Source of the DNA: Myxococcota bacterium
GTDB lineage: Bacteria; Myxococcota; B64-G9
Direction of reading: 5' to 3'
Length of the DNA: 64,000 nucleotides
Assembly (NCBI GenBank): GCA_022710975.1
Contig: JAKLGA010000014.1
Coordinates: 1 to 64,000, forward strand
The translations under genes and the position numbers were made by a program. The notes under the pieces were generated by a model. It ran no database searches, was not told the origin of the DNA, and worked only from the letters and a program-made list of their open reading frames with translations. Below, piece after piece: positions 15,279 through 24,465 of the stretch. The number at the start of each line of letters is the position of its first letter. The stretch's first letter is position 1.

Positions 15279-18200
15279 TCAGTCGCAGAACGGCTCGTTC
15301 ACGTTGGCGTTGTTGTACACCGTCCAGTTGGGGACCTCGAAGCGCGGGATGGTGCCGTTCTCGCGCACGTTGGTCACGTGGAACTCGAACTGGTTCCAGA
15401 CCCGGCGCGTGGACACCCAGTCGTTGTCCAGGTTGCCGTACACCAGGATGCCCCCGCTCATGCCGAGGCCGTTCTGGTTGACGATCATCTCGGCGTGCCC
15501 GTCGTTGTCCGCGTCCACCACCACCGGGTGCTCCCAGCCGGTCACCGACCAGCGCTGGGCGTGGAAGATCACGTTGTGCGCCAGGCCCGCGTACACGTTC
15601 AGCCACTGCTCGTCGTTCTGGATCACCTCGACCGGGCCGTCGCCCTCGAAGTCGAAGCCGGTGTTCCCGCCGCCGAGGGTCTGGTCGTAGATCTCCTCCT
15701 TCCAGATCCTGCTCATGGCCAGGTTGGCCTCGTTCACCTCGATGCCGAAGAAGCACTCGCCGTCCGTCGGCCCCTCGGGGCCCTCGACCTGGCAGGTCCC
15801 CACCACGCCCACCTCGGGCCCACCGCTGCCGTCGATGTCGGCGATGACCGGGTTGATGATGGCGCTCACGTCGGGGTCGTTCAGCGTGCTCAGGATGGCG
15901 CCGGTCTGGCCGTTGACGATGAAGGTCCCGCCGTGCAGGCCGATGGAGAACAGGATCACCTCGGCCTGGCCGTCCAGGTTGAAGTCCGCGACGCCCACGA
16001 AGCCGTCGTCCTTGGCGACCTGCCACATGACCGTGCCGTCCGCGCGGTAGGCTGTGTTGCCGCACAGGAGCTCCATGTTGCCCTGCCGATCGAGATCGGC
16101 CGCGGTGCAGAACACCCCGTGACCGGCGCCGCCCCGGCCGGCGGTGCCTTCCCACAGGAGCTGGCCGTAGCGGTCGAACACGGCCGGGCCGCGGAAGATC
16201 TCGGGGTGGCCATCGTGGTCGAGATCGGCGATGCCGATGGCCGAGCCGTCCTCGATGTCGTCCTCGGGCGCGTGCCAGGGCTCGCTCTCCCACTTGAAGG
16301 TGCCGTCGTGCTCGAAGCAAAGCACGTTGCCGGTCACGAACTGGCCGGTGATGTCGCCCGACTCGGTGATCACCAGCTTGGAGGCCAGGATCTCGGGCAG
16401 GTTGTCGCCGTCGATGTCGCCCAGCGCGAGCTGCGTCTCGAAGTTGGTGCGGAAGCGCGGGTCGTCGATGGAGAAGAGCGTGCGCCCGTCGTCACCCGAC
16501 ATGGCCCGGATGATGGAGGGCTCCTTGACGCTCAGCCCGCCGGTGAAGGTGTTGAACACGACGTCGGGGACGTCCTGCTCGTTGATGAACCCGTCCGCGT
16601 TGTCGTCGGTCAGGTTGGCCACCACCGGCGTCATGAAGACCTGCTTGAAGGTCGGGCTGGGGAAGCTGTCGTGGGGCCACTCGATCTCCAGCGTGGGCTG
16701 GAACACCCGGGGGGTGATGCAGGGCGGCAGATCCGGCGTCACCCCCTCCGCCTCGAGGGCCACGGTGATCAGGGTGAAGCTGTCGCAGCCCGCGCTGGCG
16801 AAGGAGCTCTCCACCACCACCTCGCCCACCTCCAGGCCGAGGTCGGCCGGGGTGAAGGCCACCTCCACGAACAGCGCCTCGCCCGGGGCCACCGCGCGCG
16901 GCAGCCCGGGGGCCACCAGGCTGTACTCCGGGGAGGTGCCGGCGCCGAGCGCCACGGACTCGACCGTCAGCGGCTCGGTGCCGTGGTTGATGCAGGTGAA
17001 GCTCATCTCCGAGGAGAACCCCAGCTCGACCAGGCCGAAGCCCAGGCCGGTCGGCTCGCAGGAGAACACGGACGGGCAGGTGCCGGTGTAGTTGCCCTTG
17101 AGCTCCACCACGCCGTTGGGGGTCTGGTCGTCGTTGCCCGAGATGAGCACCCGGCCGAAGTCGGCGCCCGGGGCCGAGGGGCTGTACTGCACGTTCACCG
17201 TGTGGCTCTGGCCGGCCGGGATGGTGCGCGGGGCGCCGGGCACCGCGGCGAAGGTGAAGTCTGCGTTGCCGCCGTCGAAGGCGATCTGCCGCACGCGCAG
17301 GTTGCCCGGGCCGCAGGCGGTGATGGTGAAGCTCATCGCGCGGCTCTGGCCCACCGCGACCGGACCGAAGTCCAGGGTCTCGGGGTTGATGCACATGCGC
17401 GCGGCCTGGCCGCCCCCGGTGAGCGCCACGTTCACCCGCTGCAGGTGGAAGGGATCCTCCCCGGCCTTGACCTCCAGGGTGCCGGTCTGCAGGCCGTCGG
17501 ACTGCGGGTTGAAGGTCACGGTGATGTCGTAGCTCTGCCCCGGGTCGAGCTCCGGGCGAGGGAAGGGCGCGGCGCTGGGGATGAAAGAGGGGCTCGAACC
17601 TCCCAGCAGGCCCCAGTCCCACAGGGTGCAGGTCTCGCTGCCGAAGTTGTAGATCTTGGTCACCAGGTCAGCCGGCTGGCCCATGGGCACCGAGCCGAAG
17701 TTGAGCAGGCTTGGATCGGCCTGGATATCGCAGGGCGGCGGCGTCACGCCGGTGCCGATCAGGCTCACCTCGGTGGAGGGCTCGTCGGGATCATTGTCGC
17801 ACACCACCGTCACGGTGGCCTGCGCCTGGCCCTCGGCGCTCGGCTGGTAGCGCACCGAGAACTGCCTGAGCTCCCCGATGGGCACGGCCATGGGCAGGCC
17901 GGGCAGGCCGGACAGCGAGAAGTCGGCGCTGCCCACCGGTCCCTGGATGGCGCTGACCGTGCACTCGGCGTCGCCCACGTTGACGATGGACACGGGGCGG
18001 TTGGCGAACCCGCTGGTGGACACCTGGCCGAAGTCCACCGCCACCGGGCTGACCTCGATGTCACAGGTGGGGATGGGGGTGGCCCGGCCGCGCAACGCAA
18101 TGTAGCCCATGCCGGTGATGGGATCGTTGGTGCGGATGTTGAGCTGGCCCTGGTGGCTGCCGATCTCCGTCGGGGAGTAGTCAAGCTCCACGTCGAAGGT

Positions 18201-19280
18201 GGCGCCGGGTGGCAGATCGAGCGGGGTGGTGATCTGCGTGCTGAAGGAGAAGAAACCCTCCGGCCCGGCCTCGAGCTCCAGCCCGGTGACGGTCAGCACC
18301 TCGGTGCCGCAGGAGGAGAAGCGGTAGGGCTTGCGGGCGGTGGTGCCCACGCTCACGCTGCCGAAGTCCACCACGAAGGGGGGCTCCGGGCACAGCTTGG
18401 GCGCGATGCCGCTGCCGGCGAGGCTGATCACCACCACGGTCTCGTCCGGATCCGTGGAGGTCACCTCGATGCTGCCGGGCTCGGCGCCGCCGTCGAGGGG
18501 CGTGAAGGTCACGCTGAAGGTGCGCGACTCACCCGGGGCCAGGGTGCCCGTCCAGGGGCCGGTGTCCAGCTCGTACTCGCCGCTCGTGCCGGCGGCGAAG
18601 TCCACCCCGCCCTGCCCGCCGCTGGCCTGGAGCGTGAGCGCGAACACGCCCACGTTGCGCACCAGGAACTGCCGGCTGGCGGGCTGGTTCAGGTCGTTGC
18701 GGCCGAAGTCGACGCTCAGGTTCTGGGGCGCGACCTGGTCGTTGCACTGCTCCCCGGCGTCGCCCAGCAGGCAGACCTGCACGTCGGGGCTGACGCCCTC
18801 GCCGCGCAGGCGCACCCGCAGGCTGGGGCGCTCGGGGTCGTTGGTCTGGATCACCACCGCGGCGTCGTCCTGGCCGTCCTCGGCCGGCAGGTACTGGATG
18901 GTGAAGTAGGTGGCCTGGCCCGGGAGGATGTCGTTCGACGGGGGCAGCTCCAGCGTGAAGTCCGGGCTGCCGCCCGCTTCCAGGGCGATCGCGATCCAGG
19001 TCAGGTCGGCCCGGGCGCTGGGATCGTTGGCCAGCACGATCACCCTGCTCTCGCGCTGGCGCACCACCACCTGCCCGAAGTCGGCCAGGTAGCCGTCCGG
19101 CGCGTCCGGGTCCGCCGGCAGCGGCTCGACCGTCCCGTTCCCGTCCCAGTCCTGGCCGAGCGCCACGACCGGCTGGATGTCGCCCAGGTTGACCTCGTCC
19201 TCGCAGCCGAGTTGGAGCGAGCCGAGCACCAGGCCCAGGAGCAGCGACCAGCGGACGCCGATTCCGTGACTCGATCTCAT
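15279..19280 (-). CDS. Putative surface lipoprotein with choice-of-anchor (ASH-like) repeats and FG-GAP/VCBS repeats
   Basis: The 1333-aa protein has a signal peptide ending in LQLGC at about residue 26, a possible though not canonical lipobox. Residues about 60-860 hold at least seven ASH/Hydin-like immunoglobulin modules. Each starts with a motif like VDFGSVSVGT, LNFGSVPMGQ or LDFGPVAVGQ and carries an NDP-type turn later. Residues about 900-1300 contain calcium-binding-type FG-GAP/VCBS motifs (LGDIDGDNLPEI, IADLDHDGHPEIF, VADFNLDGQAEVIL, VVDADNDGHAEMIV), likely a beta-propeller. Such proteins are exported and mediate surface or matrix contacts. ATG at 19280 follows GGGAGGAACGCG. It is the last gene of the ECF-sigma operon, 30 bases after the MYXO-CTERM gene, and ends 26 bases from the convergent truD stop. 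Confidence 0.75.
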   Translation of the reverse strand: MRSSHGIGVRWSLLLGLVLGSLQLGCEDEVNLGDIQPVVALGQDWDGNGTVEPLPADPDAPDGYLADFGQVVVRQRESRVIVLANDPSARADLTWIAIALEAGGSPDFTLELPPSNDILPGQATYFTIQYLPAEDGQDDAAVVIQTNDPERPSLRVRLRGEGVSPDVQVCLLGDAGEQCNDQVAPQNLSVDFGRNDLNQPASRQFLVRNVGVFALTLQASGGQGGVDFAAGTSGEYELDTGPWTGTLAPGESRTFSVTFTPLDGGAEPGSIEVTSTDPDETVVVISLAGSGIAPKLCPEPPFVVDFGSVSVGTTARKPYRFSSCGTEVLTVTGLELEAGPEGFFSFSTQITTPLDLPPGATFDVELDYSPTEIGSHQGQLNIRTNDPITGMGYIALRGRATPIPTCDIEVSPVAVDFGQVSTSGFANRPVSIVNVGDAECTVSAIQGPVGSADFSLSGLPGLPMAVPIGELRQFSVRYQPSAEGQAQATVTVVCDNDPDEPSTEVSLIGTGVTPPPCDIQADPSLLNFGSVPMGQPADLVTKIYNFGSETCTLWDWGLLGGSSPSFIPSAAPFPRPELDPGQSYDITVTFNPQSDGLQTGTLEVKAGEDPFHLQRVNVALTGGGQAARMCINPETLDFGPVAVGQSRAMSFTITACGPGNLRVRQIAFDGGNADFTFAAVPGAPRTIPAGQSHTVNVQYSPSAPGADFGRVLISGNDDQTPNGVVELKGNYTGTCPSVFSCEPTGLGFGLVELGFSSEMSFTCINHGTEPLTVESVALGAGTSPEYSLVAPGLPRAVAPGEALFVEVAFTPADLGLEVGEVVVESSFASAGCDSFTLITVALEAEGVTPDLPPCITPRVFQPTLEIEWPHDSFPSPTFKQVFMTPVVANLTDDNADGFINEQDVPDVVFNTFTGGLSVKEPSIIRAMSGDDGRTLFSIDDPRFRTNFETQLALGDIDGDNLPEILASKLVITESGDITGQFVTGNVLCFEHDGTFKWESEPWHAPEDDIEDGSAIGIADLDHDGHPEIFRGPAVFDRYGQLLWEGTAGRGGAGHGVFCTAADLDRQGNMELLCGNTAYRADGTVMWQVAKDDGFVGVADFNLDGQAEVILFSIGLHGGTFIVNGQTGAILSTLNDPDVSAIINPVIADIDGSGGPEVGVVGTCQVEGPEGPTDGECFFGIEVNEANLAMSRIWKEEIYDQTLGGGNTGFDFEGDGPVEVIQNDEQWLNVYAGLAHNVIFHAQRWSVTGWEHPVVVDADNDGHAEMIVNQNGLGMSGGILVYGNLDNDWVSTRRVWNQFEFHVTNVRENGTIPRFEVPNWTVYNNANVNEPFCD

Positions 19281-19310
19281 CGCGTTCCTCCCGCAGGTGA
19301 GCAAGCGTGT

Positions 19311-21134
19311 TCAGCCGATCTGCCGCCGCCAGGCCCGGGCCGCGAGCCCGAGCAGCAGCAGCAGGCAAAGTCCGAGCGCCGAGCCCGGGGCCTGGCCGCA
19401 GCCCCCGGCGGACGGGGGCGGCCCGTCTCCGTCCCCTCCCCCGCCGCCGTCGGGTCCGCCGCCGTCGGGCAGCCCGCCGTCCGGCTCGTCCCCGCAGTCG
19501 GTCAGCCCCTCGTCGGCCTGGCCGTCGCAGTCGTCGTCCAGGCCGTTGCACAGCTCGGGCCCGGAGGGCGTGCAGGCGTACTCGCAGCCCGTCCCGTCGA
19601 TCTCGTCCAGATCCACCCAGCCGGCCTCGCAGGCGCCCAGCAGGCACGCCCCGTCCGCGCAGCTGGCCGCGGCGTGCGCGAAGTCGCAGGGCCGTTCGCA
19701 GCCGCCGCAGCGCGCGGGGTCGGTCTGCAGGTCGGCGCAGTACTGCTCGCAGCGGGTCAGCCCGGCCGGGCAGTCCAGGGCGCACAGGCTATCCCAGCAC
19801 ACCTGGGCCGGCTGGCAGTTGAAGCCGCACTCGCCACAGTTGCGCGGATCGCGCGTGAAGTCGAACCCGTCGTCTGCCACCCCGTCGCAGTTCTCGTCCA
19901 GGTGGTTGCACTGCTCCGGGGCCGCGGGGTGGACGTAGGGGTTCTGGTCGTCGCAGTCGTCCCCGCCACAGACCGCGCTCTGGTGACCGTCGGCGTCGGT
20001 GTCCTGGCAGAAGCCCTGCCCGGTGAAGCCCACCACCAGGGCGTTCTTGCCGCACACCATGCCCAGGCCCCTGGCCGGGAAGGAGGCCGCGGCCAGCACC
20101 GAGTAGGCCACGAAGCGGTCCATGCCGCTGAGATCGTCGAAGGCCGAGGCGTAGGTCGCGTCGAGCTGCCAGGTCTGGCCGTCGGCGGTGGTGTACACCA
20201 TGGGGTTGCCGTCCCCCACGTTGGCCACCGCGTAGCCCGCGTCCGGCGCGGCGAAGGTGACGTCCATGACGTAGGTCGGCGCGCCGCCCGCCCCGGCGGG
20301 CAGGCTGAGCGGGCTCCAGCTCTCGCCGCCATCCGCGCTCGCCACCAGCAGGTAGCCGGCGCCCCCTCCGCCCGCCCAGCCGTGCTGCGCGTCGGTGAAC
20401 GAGACCCGCTGCAGCGCGCCCGCCAGGCCGTCGGCCAGGAGCTGCCAGGAGCGGCCACCGTCCACGCTGCCGAGGACGAAGCCGCAGCAGGGTGGGACGG
20501 GCTCCTCCCACTCGTCGGCCGGCTCGACCCCGGGCTGGCCGCCCACCGCGAAGCCGTGCAGCGCGTCGACGAAGTAGAGCCCGTTGAGCTGCTGGCCCTC
20601 CGCCAGCGCGGGCAGCGCGGCCGCCTGCCAGCTGGCGCCGTCCTCGGTCCAGTAGGCCCCGGCCGGACCCACCGCCCAGCAGTGGCTCGCGTCCAGGCAG
20701 GTCAGATCGGTCAACATGCCCGGGGGAGCCTCCGCCAGGGTCTGGGGCGCCCAGGTCCGGCCGCCGTCGTCGGTGCGGTACAGCTTGGCCTGCGGCGTCC
20801 AGCCGGCCACCTCGAAGGTGGCCAGGTAGCCGACCAGGCCGTCCACCATGTCCACCGCCAGCGGCATGATCAGGCCCTGGCCGCCGACCTGGGCCGGCCG
20901 CCAGCTCTGCCCGCCGTCGTCGGTGCACACCACGCGCGGCTCGGAGTTGCCCGAGCTCGGGGACTTGACCACCCCCACCGCGCAGGCGGTGCGCTCGTCG
21001 GCCATGGATACGTCCAGGAGCGCGTTGTCGCTACCCAGCTCGTAGTACAGCCAGTGCCAGTCCGCCCGGGCTTCGAGGCCCAGGGCCAGGACCACGACCG
21101 CGGCCACCCGCGCCGACCTGTGCGCCGCACGCAT
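19311..21134 (-). CDS. BNR/YCF48-like propeller protein with MopE motifs and MYXO-CTERM-like tail
   Basis: The 607-aa protein has a signal peptide (cut near EARA, residue 24). BNR/Asp-box type propeller repeats follow (CTDDGGQSWRP, YRTDDGGRTWAP, SVDGGRSWQLL, SADGGESWSPL; about residues 60-330). A MopE-like metal-binding motif comes next (GDDCDDQNPYVHPAAPEQC), then a Cys-rich stretch, a second MopE motif (NGLDDDCDGQADEG), a Gly/Asp/Pro linker, and a tail (about 577-607) of GGCGQAPG, hydrophobic helix and RAWRR. That tail resembles MYXO-CTERM, a surface-sorting signal of myxobacteria. ATG at 21134 has GGAGGTGAGGCGC before it; the frame is open further upstream but only inside the neighbouring gene. 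Probably cell-surface anchored; ligand unknown. Confidence 0.8.
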   Translation of the reverse strand: MRAAHRSARVAAVVVLALGLEARADWHWLYYELGSDNALLDVSMADERTACAVGVVKSPSSGNSEPRVVCTDDGGQSWRPAQVGGQGLIMPLAVDMVDGLVGYLATFEVAGWTPQAKLYRTDDGGRTWAPQTLAEAPPGMLTDLTCLDASHCWAVGPAGAYWTEDGASWQAAALPALAEGQQLNGLYFVDALHGFAVGGQPGVEPADEWEEPVPPCCGFVLGSVDGGRSWQLLADGLAGALQRVSFTDAQHGWAGGGGAGYLLVASADGGESWSPLSLPAGAGGAPTYVMDVTFAAPDAGYAVANVGDGNPMVYTTADGQTWQLDATYASAFDDLSGMDRFVAYSVLAAASFPARGLGMVCGKNALVVGFTGQGFCQDTDADGHQSAVCGGDDCDDQNPYVHPAAPEQCNHLDENCDGVADDGFDFTRDPRNCGECGFNCQPAQVCWDSLCALDCPAGLTRCEQYCADLQTDPARCGGCERPCDFAHAAASCADGACLLGACEAGWVDLDEIDGTGCEYACTPSGPELCNGLDDDCDGQADEGLTDCGDEPDGGLPDGGGPDGGGGGDGDGPPPSAGGCGQAPGSALGLCLLLLLGLAARAWRRQIG

Positions 21135-21139
21135 GCGCC

Positions 21140-22627
21140 TCACCTCCAGCCTTTCGCCTCGAGCTCCAGGAGCCAGTCCCGGGCGGCCTGCGCCTGGGTG
21201 CCCGCGGGGTAGAGCCGCAGGTAGTCCTCCAGCGCACGACGCGCCCGGCGGAAATCGCCCAGGGCCAGGTAGCACTCGGCCAGGTGGAAGGCCACCTCCT
21301 GCCGCAGCAACCCGCGCGGGAAGCGCCGGCGCAGCTCGTCGAAGCGCTCGAGCGCTCGAGCCGGCGCCCCGAGCGAGCGCAGCTCCAGCAGCCCGGCCTC
21401 GAACAGGGCCGCCTCCTGCTGGGCGTGCCCGCCCCCCTGCTCGGCCAGCGCCAGGTAGGCGTCCCGCGCGGCGACCGGGTCCCCTCCCAGCCGCAGCGCA
21501 TCGGCGCGGAGCATCCGCGCCCGCGGATCGTCCGGGTTCTTCGCCAGGTGCGCGTCCAGCAGCCCGCGCGCTTCGGCCACCCGCCGCGCGGCCAGCAGCC
21601 TCCGCGCCCGGGCCAGCAGCTCGTCGCCGCCCTCCTCGCCCGCGAGCGGCGCCTGCAGCCCCGGCCGCGGCTCCGGGCGCGGCCGGGGAGTGGGCGCCCG
21701 GGGAGGGGCGTGGTAGGCGAGCCAGGCCAGGCGCGCGTCCTTCCGGCCTCGCTCCGGGAGCGCGTCCACCAGCCCGGCCGCCTCCTCGGCGGTCAGGGGG
21801 GCCAGGGGGCCGGGGCCCGCCGCGCCCAGCGTCAGGCGGGTCGGGCCCTGCACGTCGAAGTCGGCTCCACCCGCGGAGGAGACGTGCAGCTCACCCTCGA
21901 GCAGGGCCACCTCCGCCTCACCGTCCGGGCCGAGGCGCACGACGAAGGCCGTCCCCAGCGCCTCCAGCGAGCCAAACGGCAAACGCAGCGCCAGCCCGGC
22001 GCGGGAGCCGGGCGTGAGGTGCAAGCCCACGCGACCGCGCTCGAGCTGGACCTCGAAGCGCGCCGCGCCCACGCGGTGCACGCGGAAGGCGCCGCCCTCG
22101 TCGGCCGCGAGCGCGACCGACGGGTCCGGAGCCACCACCAGCCGGGCCCCCGGGGCCAGGCTCACCACCCCGTCGGCCGGCACGCAGGGCTCGGTCCGCG
22201 GACCGGGTTGCAGCCCCGCGGCGCTCCCCTGCAGCGCGAGCAGCGGGAAGCTCTCGCCGGCGCCGAGAGGTGGCCCCGGGTCTCGCCCCCGCGGGACGAG
22301 GAGCACGGCCAGGAGCAGGGCGGCGGCCGCGGCCCCGGCCGCCAGGACCGGCACCCAGCGGGGCAGCCGGAACCCCAGTCGCGGCGCGAGCCGGGAGAAG
22401 TTCGCGGCGGCCTCGAAGGGCGGAGGCGGCAGCGCCGCCGCCGCGCGCAGCACCTCGCGCAGCCTGCGGAGCGCCTCGAGCTCCGCCAGGCAGGCCGGGC
22501 AGGCCGTGGGCGCGTCCAGGTGGCGGAGGAGTTCGTCGGCGAGCGGTGGCGCGAGCTGGCCATCCAGGTGGTCCTGGAGGTGGCTCAGGAAGCGGCAGTC
22601 GGTGGGGCGCCCTCGATCTCGTACCAC
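21140..22627 (-). CDS. Transmembrane anti-sigma factor with FecR-like and TPR domains
   Basis: The 495-aa protein starts with an anti-sigma zinc-finger-like segment. His36, Cys43 and Cys46 (CPAC) resemble the zf-HC2 arrangement, with His spacing longer than usual. A membrane helix lies near residues 89-110. A FecR-type domain (LGAGESFPL, then LEALGTAFVVRLGPDGEAEVALLEGEL) sits around 110-265, and a Pro-rich linker leads to TPR-like repeats (about 330-490). The family role is to hold an ECF sigma factor at the membrane until a periplasmic signal arrives. The start chosen is GTG at 22627, with AGGAG seven bases upstream, giving a 43-base overlap with the sigma-factor gene and so strong coupling. 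This start is inferred. Confidence 0.75.
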   Translation of the reverse strand: MVRDRGRPTDCRFLSHLQDHLDGQLAPPLADELLRHLDAPTACPACLAELEALRRLREVLRAAAALPPPPFEAAANFSRLAPRLGFRLPRWVPVLAAGAAAAALLLAVLLVPRGRDPGPPLGAGESFPLLALQGSAAGLQPGPRTEPCVPADGVVSLAPGARLVVAPDPSVALAADEGGAFRVHRVGAARFEVQLERGRVGLHLTPGSRAGLALRLPFGSLEALGTAFVVRLGPDGEAEVALLEGELHVSSAGGADFDVQGPTRLTLGAAGPGPLAPLTAEEAAGLVDALPERGRKDARLAWLAYHAPPRAPTPRPRPEPRPGLQAPLAGEEGGDELLARARRLLAARRVAEARGLLDAHLAKNPDDPRARMLRADALRLGGDPVAARDAYLALAEQGGGHAQQEAALFEAGLLELRSLGAPARALERFDELRRRFPRGLLRQEVAFHLAECYLALGDFRRARRALEDYLRLYPAGTQAQAARDWLLELEAKGWR

Positions 22628-23178
22628 GGGAAGCTCCTGCGAAATTCCTTGCGCGCGTGGTGCAACCGGGTCCAGACCGTCTTCTCCGGGATTCCGAGCT
22701 GGGCGGCGATCTCCTTGCCGCTCAGCTCCTCCATCTCGAACAGCACCAGGACGCTGCGCAGCCTGAACGACAGGCCTGCCAGGGTGCGCTGGACCGCCTG
22801 GTCGAGCGCCGCGCGCTCCAGGGCGCGCTCCGGCCCGGCCCCGTGCTCCTCGCGCGGCTCGCGGGCGGCCGCCTCGCCCAGGCGCAGGCGCCGGAACCAG
22901 GAGCGGCCGCGGTGCTGGGCCACCCGCAAGCAGACGCCGTACACGAAGCTCGACAGGGCCGCCTGGCCGCGGAAACCGGGCAGCGCGCGCCAGAGCGCCA
23001 GGTAGGCCTCCTGGACCGCGTCGTCGAGCTCGGCGGCCGACCCCCCCGCCAGCCGGTGCAGGATCCGGTGCACGTGGGTGGCCGTCCTGCGGTGGAATTC
23101 CTGGAAGGCATCCTTGTCCCCGGCCCGGCAGCGGGCCAAACAATCCTCGGGCACCTGGAGCCGGTCTGCGGGGGGCAT
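22585..23178 (-). CDS. ECF-family RNA polymerase sigma factor
   Basis: The 197-aa protein has a region 2 with DDAVQEAYLALWRALPGF and SSFVYGVCLRVAQ (about residues 50-90) and a region 4 helix-turn-helix with LSGKEIAAQLGIPEKTVWTRL and HHARKEF (about 150-182). A variable Arg/Glu-rich linker separates them. This two-domain layout and length fit extracytoplasmic-function sigma factors. The ATG at 23178 has only a weak ribosome binding site; translation may depend on the preceding gene, whose stop is 48 bases upstream. The following gene encodes its likely anti-sigma factor. Target promoters are not known, but the mirrored TTGTGC promoters at 24410-24494 are worth considering. Confidence 0.88.
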   Translation of the reverse strand: MPPADRLQVPEDCLARCRAGDKDAFQEFHRRTATHVHRILHRLAGGSAAELDDAVQEAYLALWRALPGFRGQAALSSFVYGVCLRVAQHRGRSWFRRLRLGEAAAREPREEHGAGPERALERAALDQAVQRTLAGLSFRLRSVLVLFEMEELSGKEIAAQLGIPEKTVWTRLHHARKEFRRSFPWYEIEGAPPTAAS

Positions 23179-23226
23179 GGCGACCCGGGATTCTACTGCA
23201 TCTGTTCCCGCGCGCCCCAGAAACCT

Positions 23227-24399
23227 TCACTCGCCCTGGATCAGGGGGATGACCAGCCCGAGACCGGCTTCGAAGGAGACGGTCTGCATGGAGAGCACCG
23301 TGGATTCGATCGGCCCGCGCCCGACCACATAGCGCTGGTGGCGCAGGTGGACGCTGGTCCCGATCTCCAGCTGGATCGCGAAGTTCCATGGGGTCCAGTA
23401 CCGTCCGAGCAGCCGCCCCAGGACCGCCGGGTTCCAGCGCTCCACCACGCTGGTGGTGCCGAGCTCGGGCAACAGGGCGTCCAGCCGGGTCCAGCTCGCC
23501 TGCAGGCCCACGTCCAGGCCGAGCTGCCAAGCGTCGAGCCCCCACAGCCCGGCGACCCAGACCTGCAGCGGAACACTCCCGTGCAGCGCATCGACCTGAT
23601 CCACCCGCACCCGCCGGCCCTGGAAGACCGCCACCCCCAGGCAAACCTCGAGCCAGTCGAGCGGGGCCCAGGCCAGGGCCAGTTCGGGGCCCAGGCTGGC
23701 GGCCTCCCAGCTCGGCTGGGAGGAGAAGGCCCCGCCCACCCGCAGCCGGAGCACGCCCCGGCCGGGCGCGCTGGGCCCGGGACACCTGGGCGCCGGGCAC
23801 TCCGGGCAGGCCGAGCGGGCCGGGCACTCCGGGCAGGCGGGGGCCACCTCGATCGGCGCCCTGGCGGGGGCCGCCAGGACCAGCCCCGGCAGCTCCCCGG
23901 CCTGGAGTGCGTGCAGCGTGGCCAGGGCCATGGCCCGGGCCAGCTCCTCGCGCCCGCTCGTCGCGTCGCCGACCGCGGGGCAGAGATCCCGCTGGACGCT
24001 CTCGCCCGAGGCCGGATCCAGCAGCACCAGGCGCAGGAGCCGCGGGGCCGGGCAGCCCGCCTCGGGTGGCACCAGGCGGGCCCACAGCACCGCGCTCGCC
24101 CCGAGCTCCAGCCCCCGCGTGCGAGCCTCCCGCTCGCTCTCGGCGGGGTCGGCGTGCCCCGCGGGCTCGAGGGGCCCCACGCGCACGGCGGTCCCTCCGA
24201 GCTCGAGCTGCAGGGACTCGACCCACAGCTCGACCCCAGGCAGGGCCAGCTCCGGGGGGCAGGCGTCCAGCACCGGCAGCACCAGCAGCAGCTTGGTGGG
24301 CGCGGGGTCAGCCCCGGCCGCGCGCGCTCCACCGCCCGCCGCCGCCGCCAGGCAGGCGAGCATCGCCAGGGGTTGGAGCGTCCGCCCTCGATCCCGCAT
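23227..24399 (-). CDS. Secreted/envelope protein with Cys-Pro-rich linker, unknown function
   Basis: The 390-aa protein has a signal peptide (MRDRGRTLQPLAMLACLAAAA, cut near residue 27). A domain of about 180 residues follows, then a short linker with CPECPA repeated twice (about residues 205-222). The C-terminal half looks like an outer-membrane beta-barrel. It has alternating strands rich in Trp, Leu and Tyr (ELALAWAPLDWLEVCLGVAVFQ, WVAGLWGLDAWQLGLDVGLQ shortened) and ends in a strand (GLGLVIPLIQGE). No enzyme motif is seen. It is the first gene of the ECF-sigma unit and could be its surface sensor or a target. The ATG at 24399 is only a few bases from the predicted transcript start, so the mRNA may be nearly leaderless. 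Confidence 0.6.
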   Translation of the reverse strand: MRDRGRTLQPLAMLACLAAAAGGGARAAGADPAPTKLLLVLPVLDACPPELALPGVELWVESLQLELGGTAVRVGPLEPAGHADPAESEREARTRGLELGASAVLWARLVPPEAGCPAPRLLRLVLLDPASGESVQRDLCPAVGDATSGREELARAMALATLHALQAGELPGLVLAAPARAPIEVAPACPECPARSACPECPAPRCPGPSAPGRGVLRLRVGGAFSSQPSWEAASLGPELALAWAPLDWLEVCLGVAVFQGRRVRVDQVDALHGSVPLQVWVAGLWGLDAWQLGLDVGLQASWTRLDALLPELGTTSVVERWNPAVLGRLLGRYWTPWNFAIQLEIGTSVHLRHQRYVVGRGPIESTVLSMQTVSFEAGLGLVIPLIQGE

Positions 24400-24409
24400 C
24401 GTGTCTCGG

Positions 24410-24438
24410 AGGTTAGCCTTCCGCGGAGCACGGCACAA
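24410..24438 (-). promoter_or_regulatory. Candidate promoter of the ECF-sigma operon
   Basis: Minus-strand TTGTGC (24438-24433) and TAACCT (24415-24410) are 17 bases apart. Transcription would start about 4 bases before the ATG at 24399, which has no good ribosome binding site, consistent with a near-leaderless message. The -35 hexamer is the mirror image of that of the divergent promoter. Confidence 0.5.
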
Positions 24439-24465
24439 GGGCCCCCGGCGCCGCCCAGGCCGGCC

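Noticed and set aside
14322-21212. Very long open frame on the plus strand across truD and two minus-strand genes
   Set aside because: Its translation is low-complexity Ala/Arg/Gly/His text with no domain. It is an antisense artefact of GC-rich third codon positions; truD, the ASH/FG-GAP protein and the MYXO-CTERM protein in the real frames have recognisable domains.
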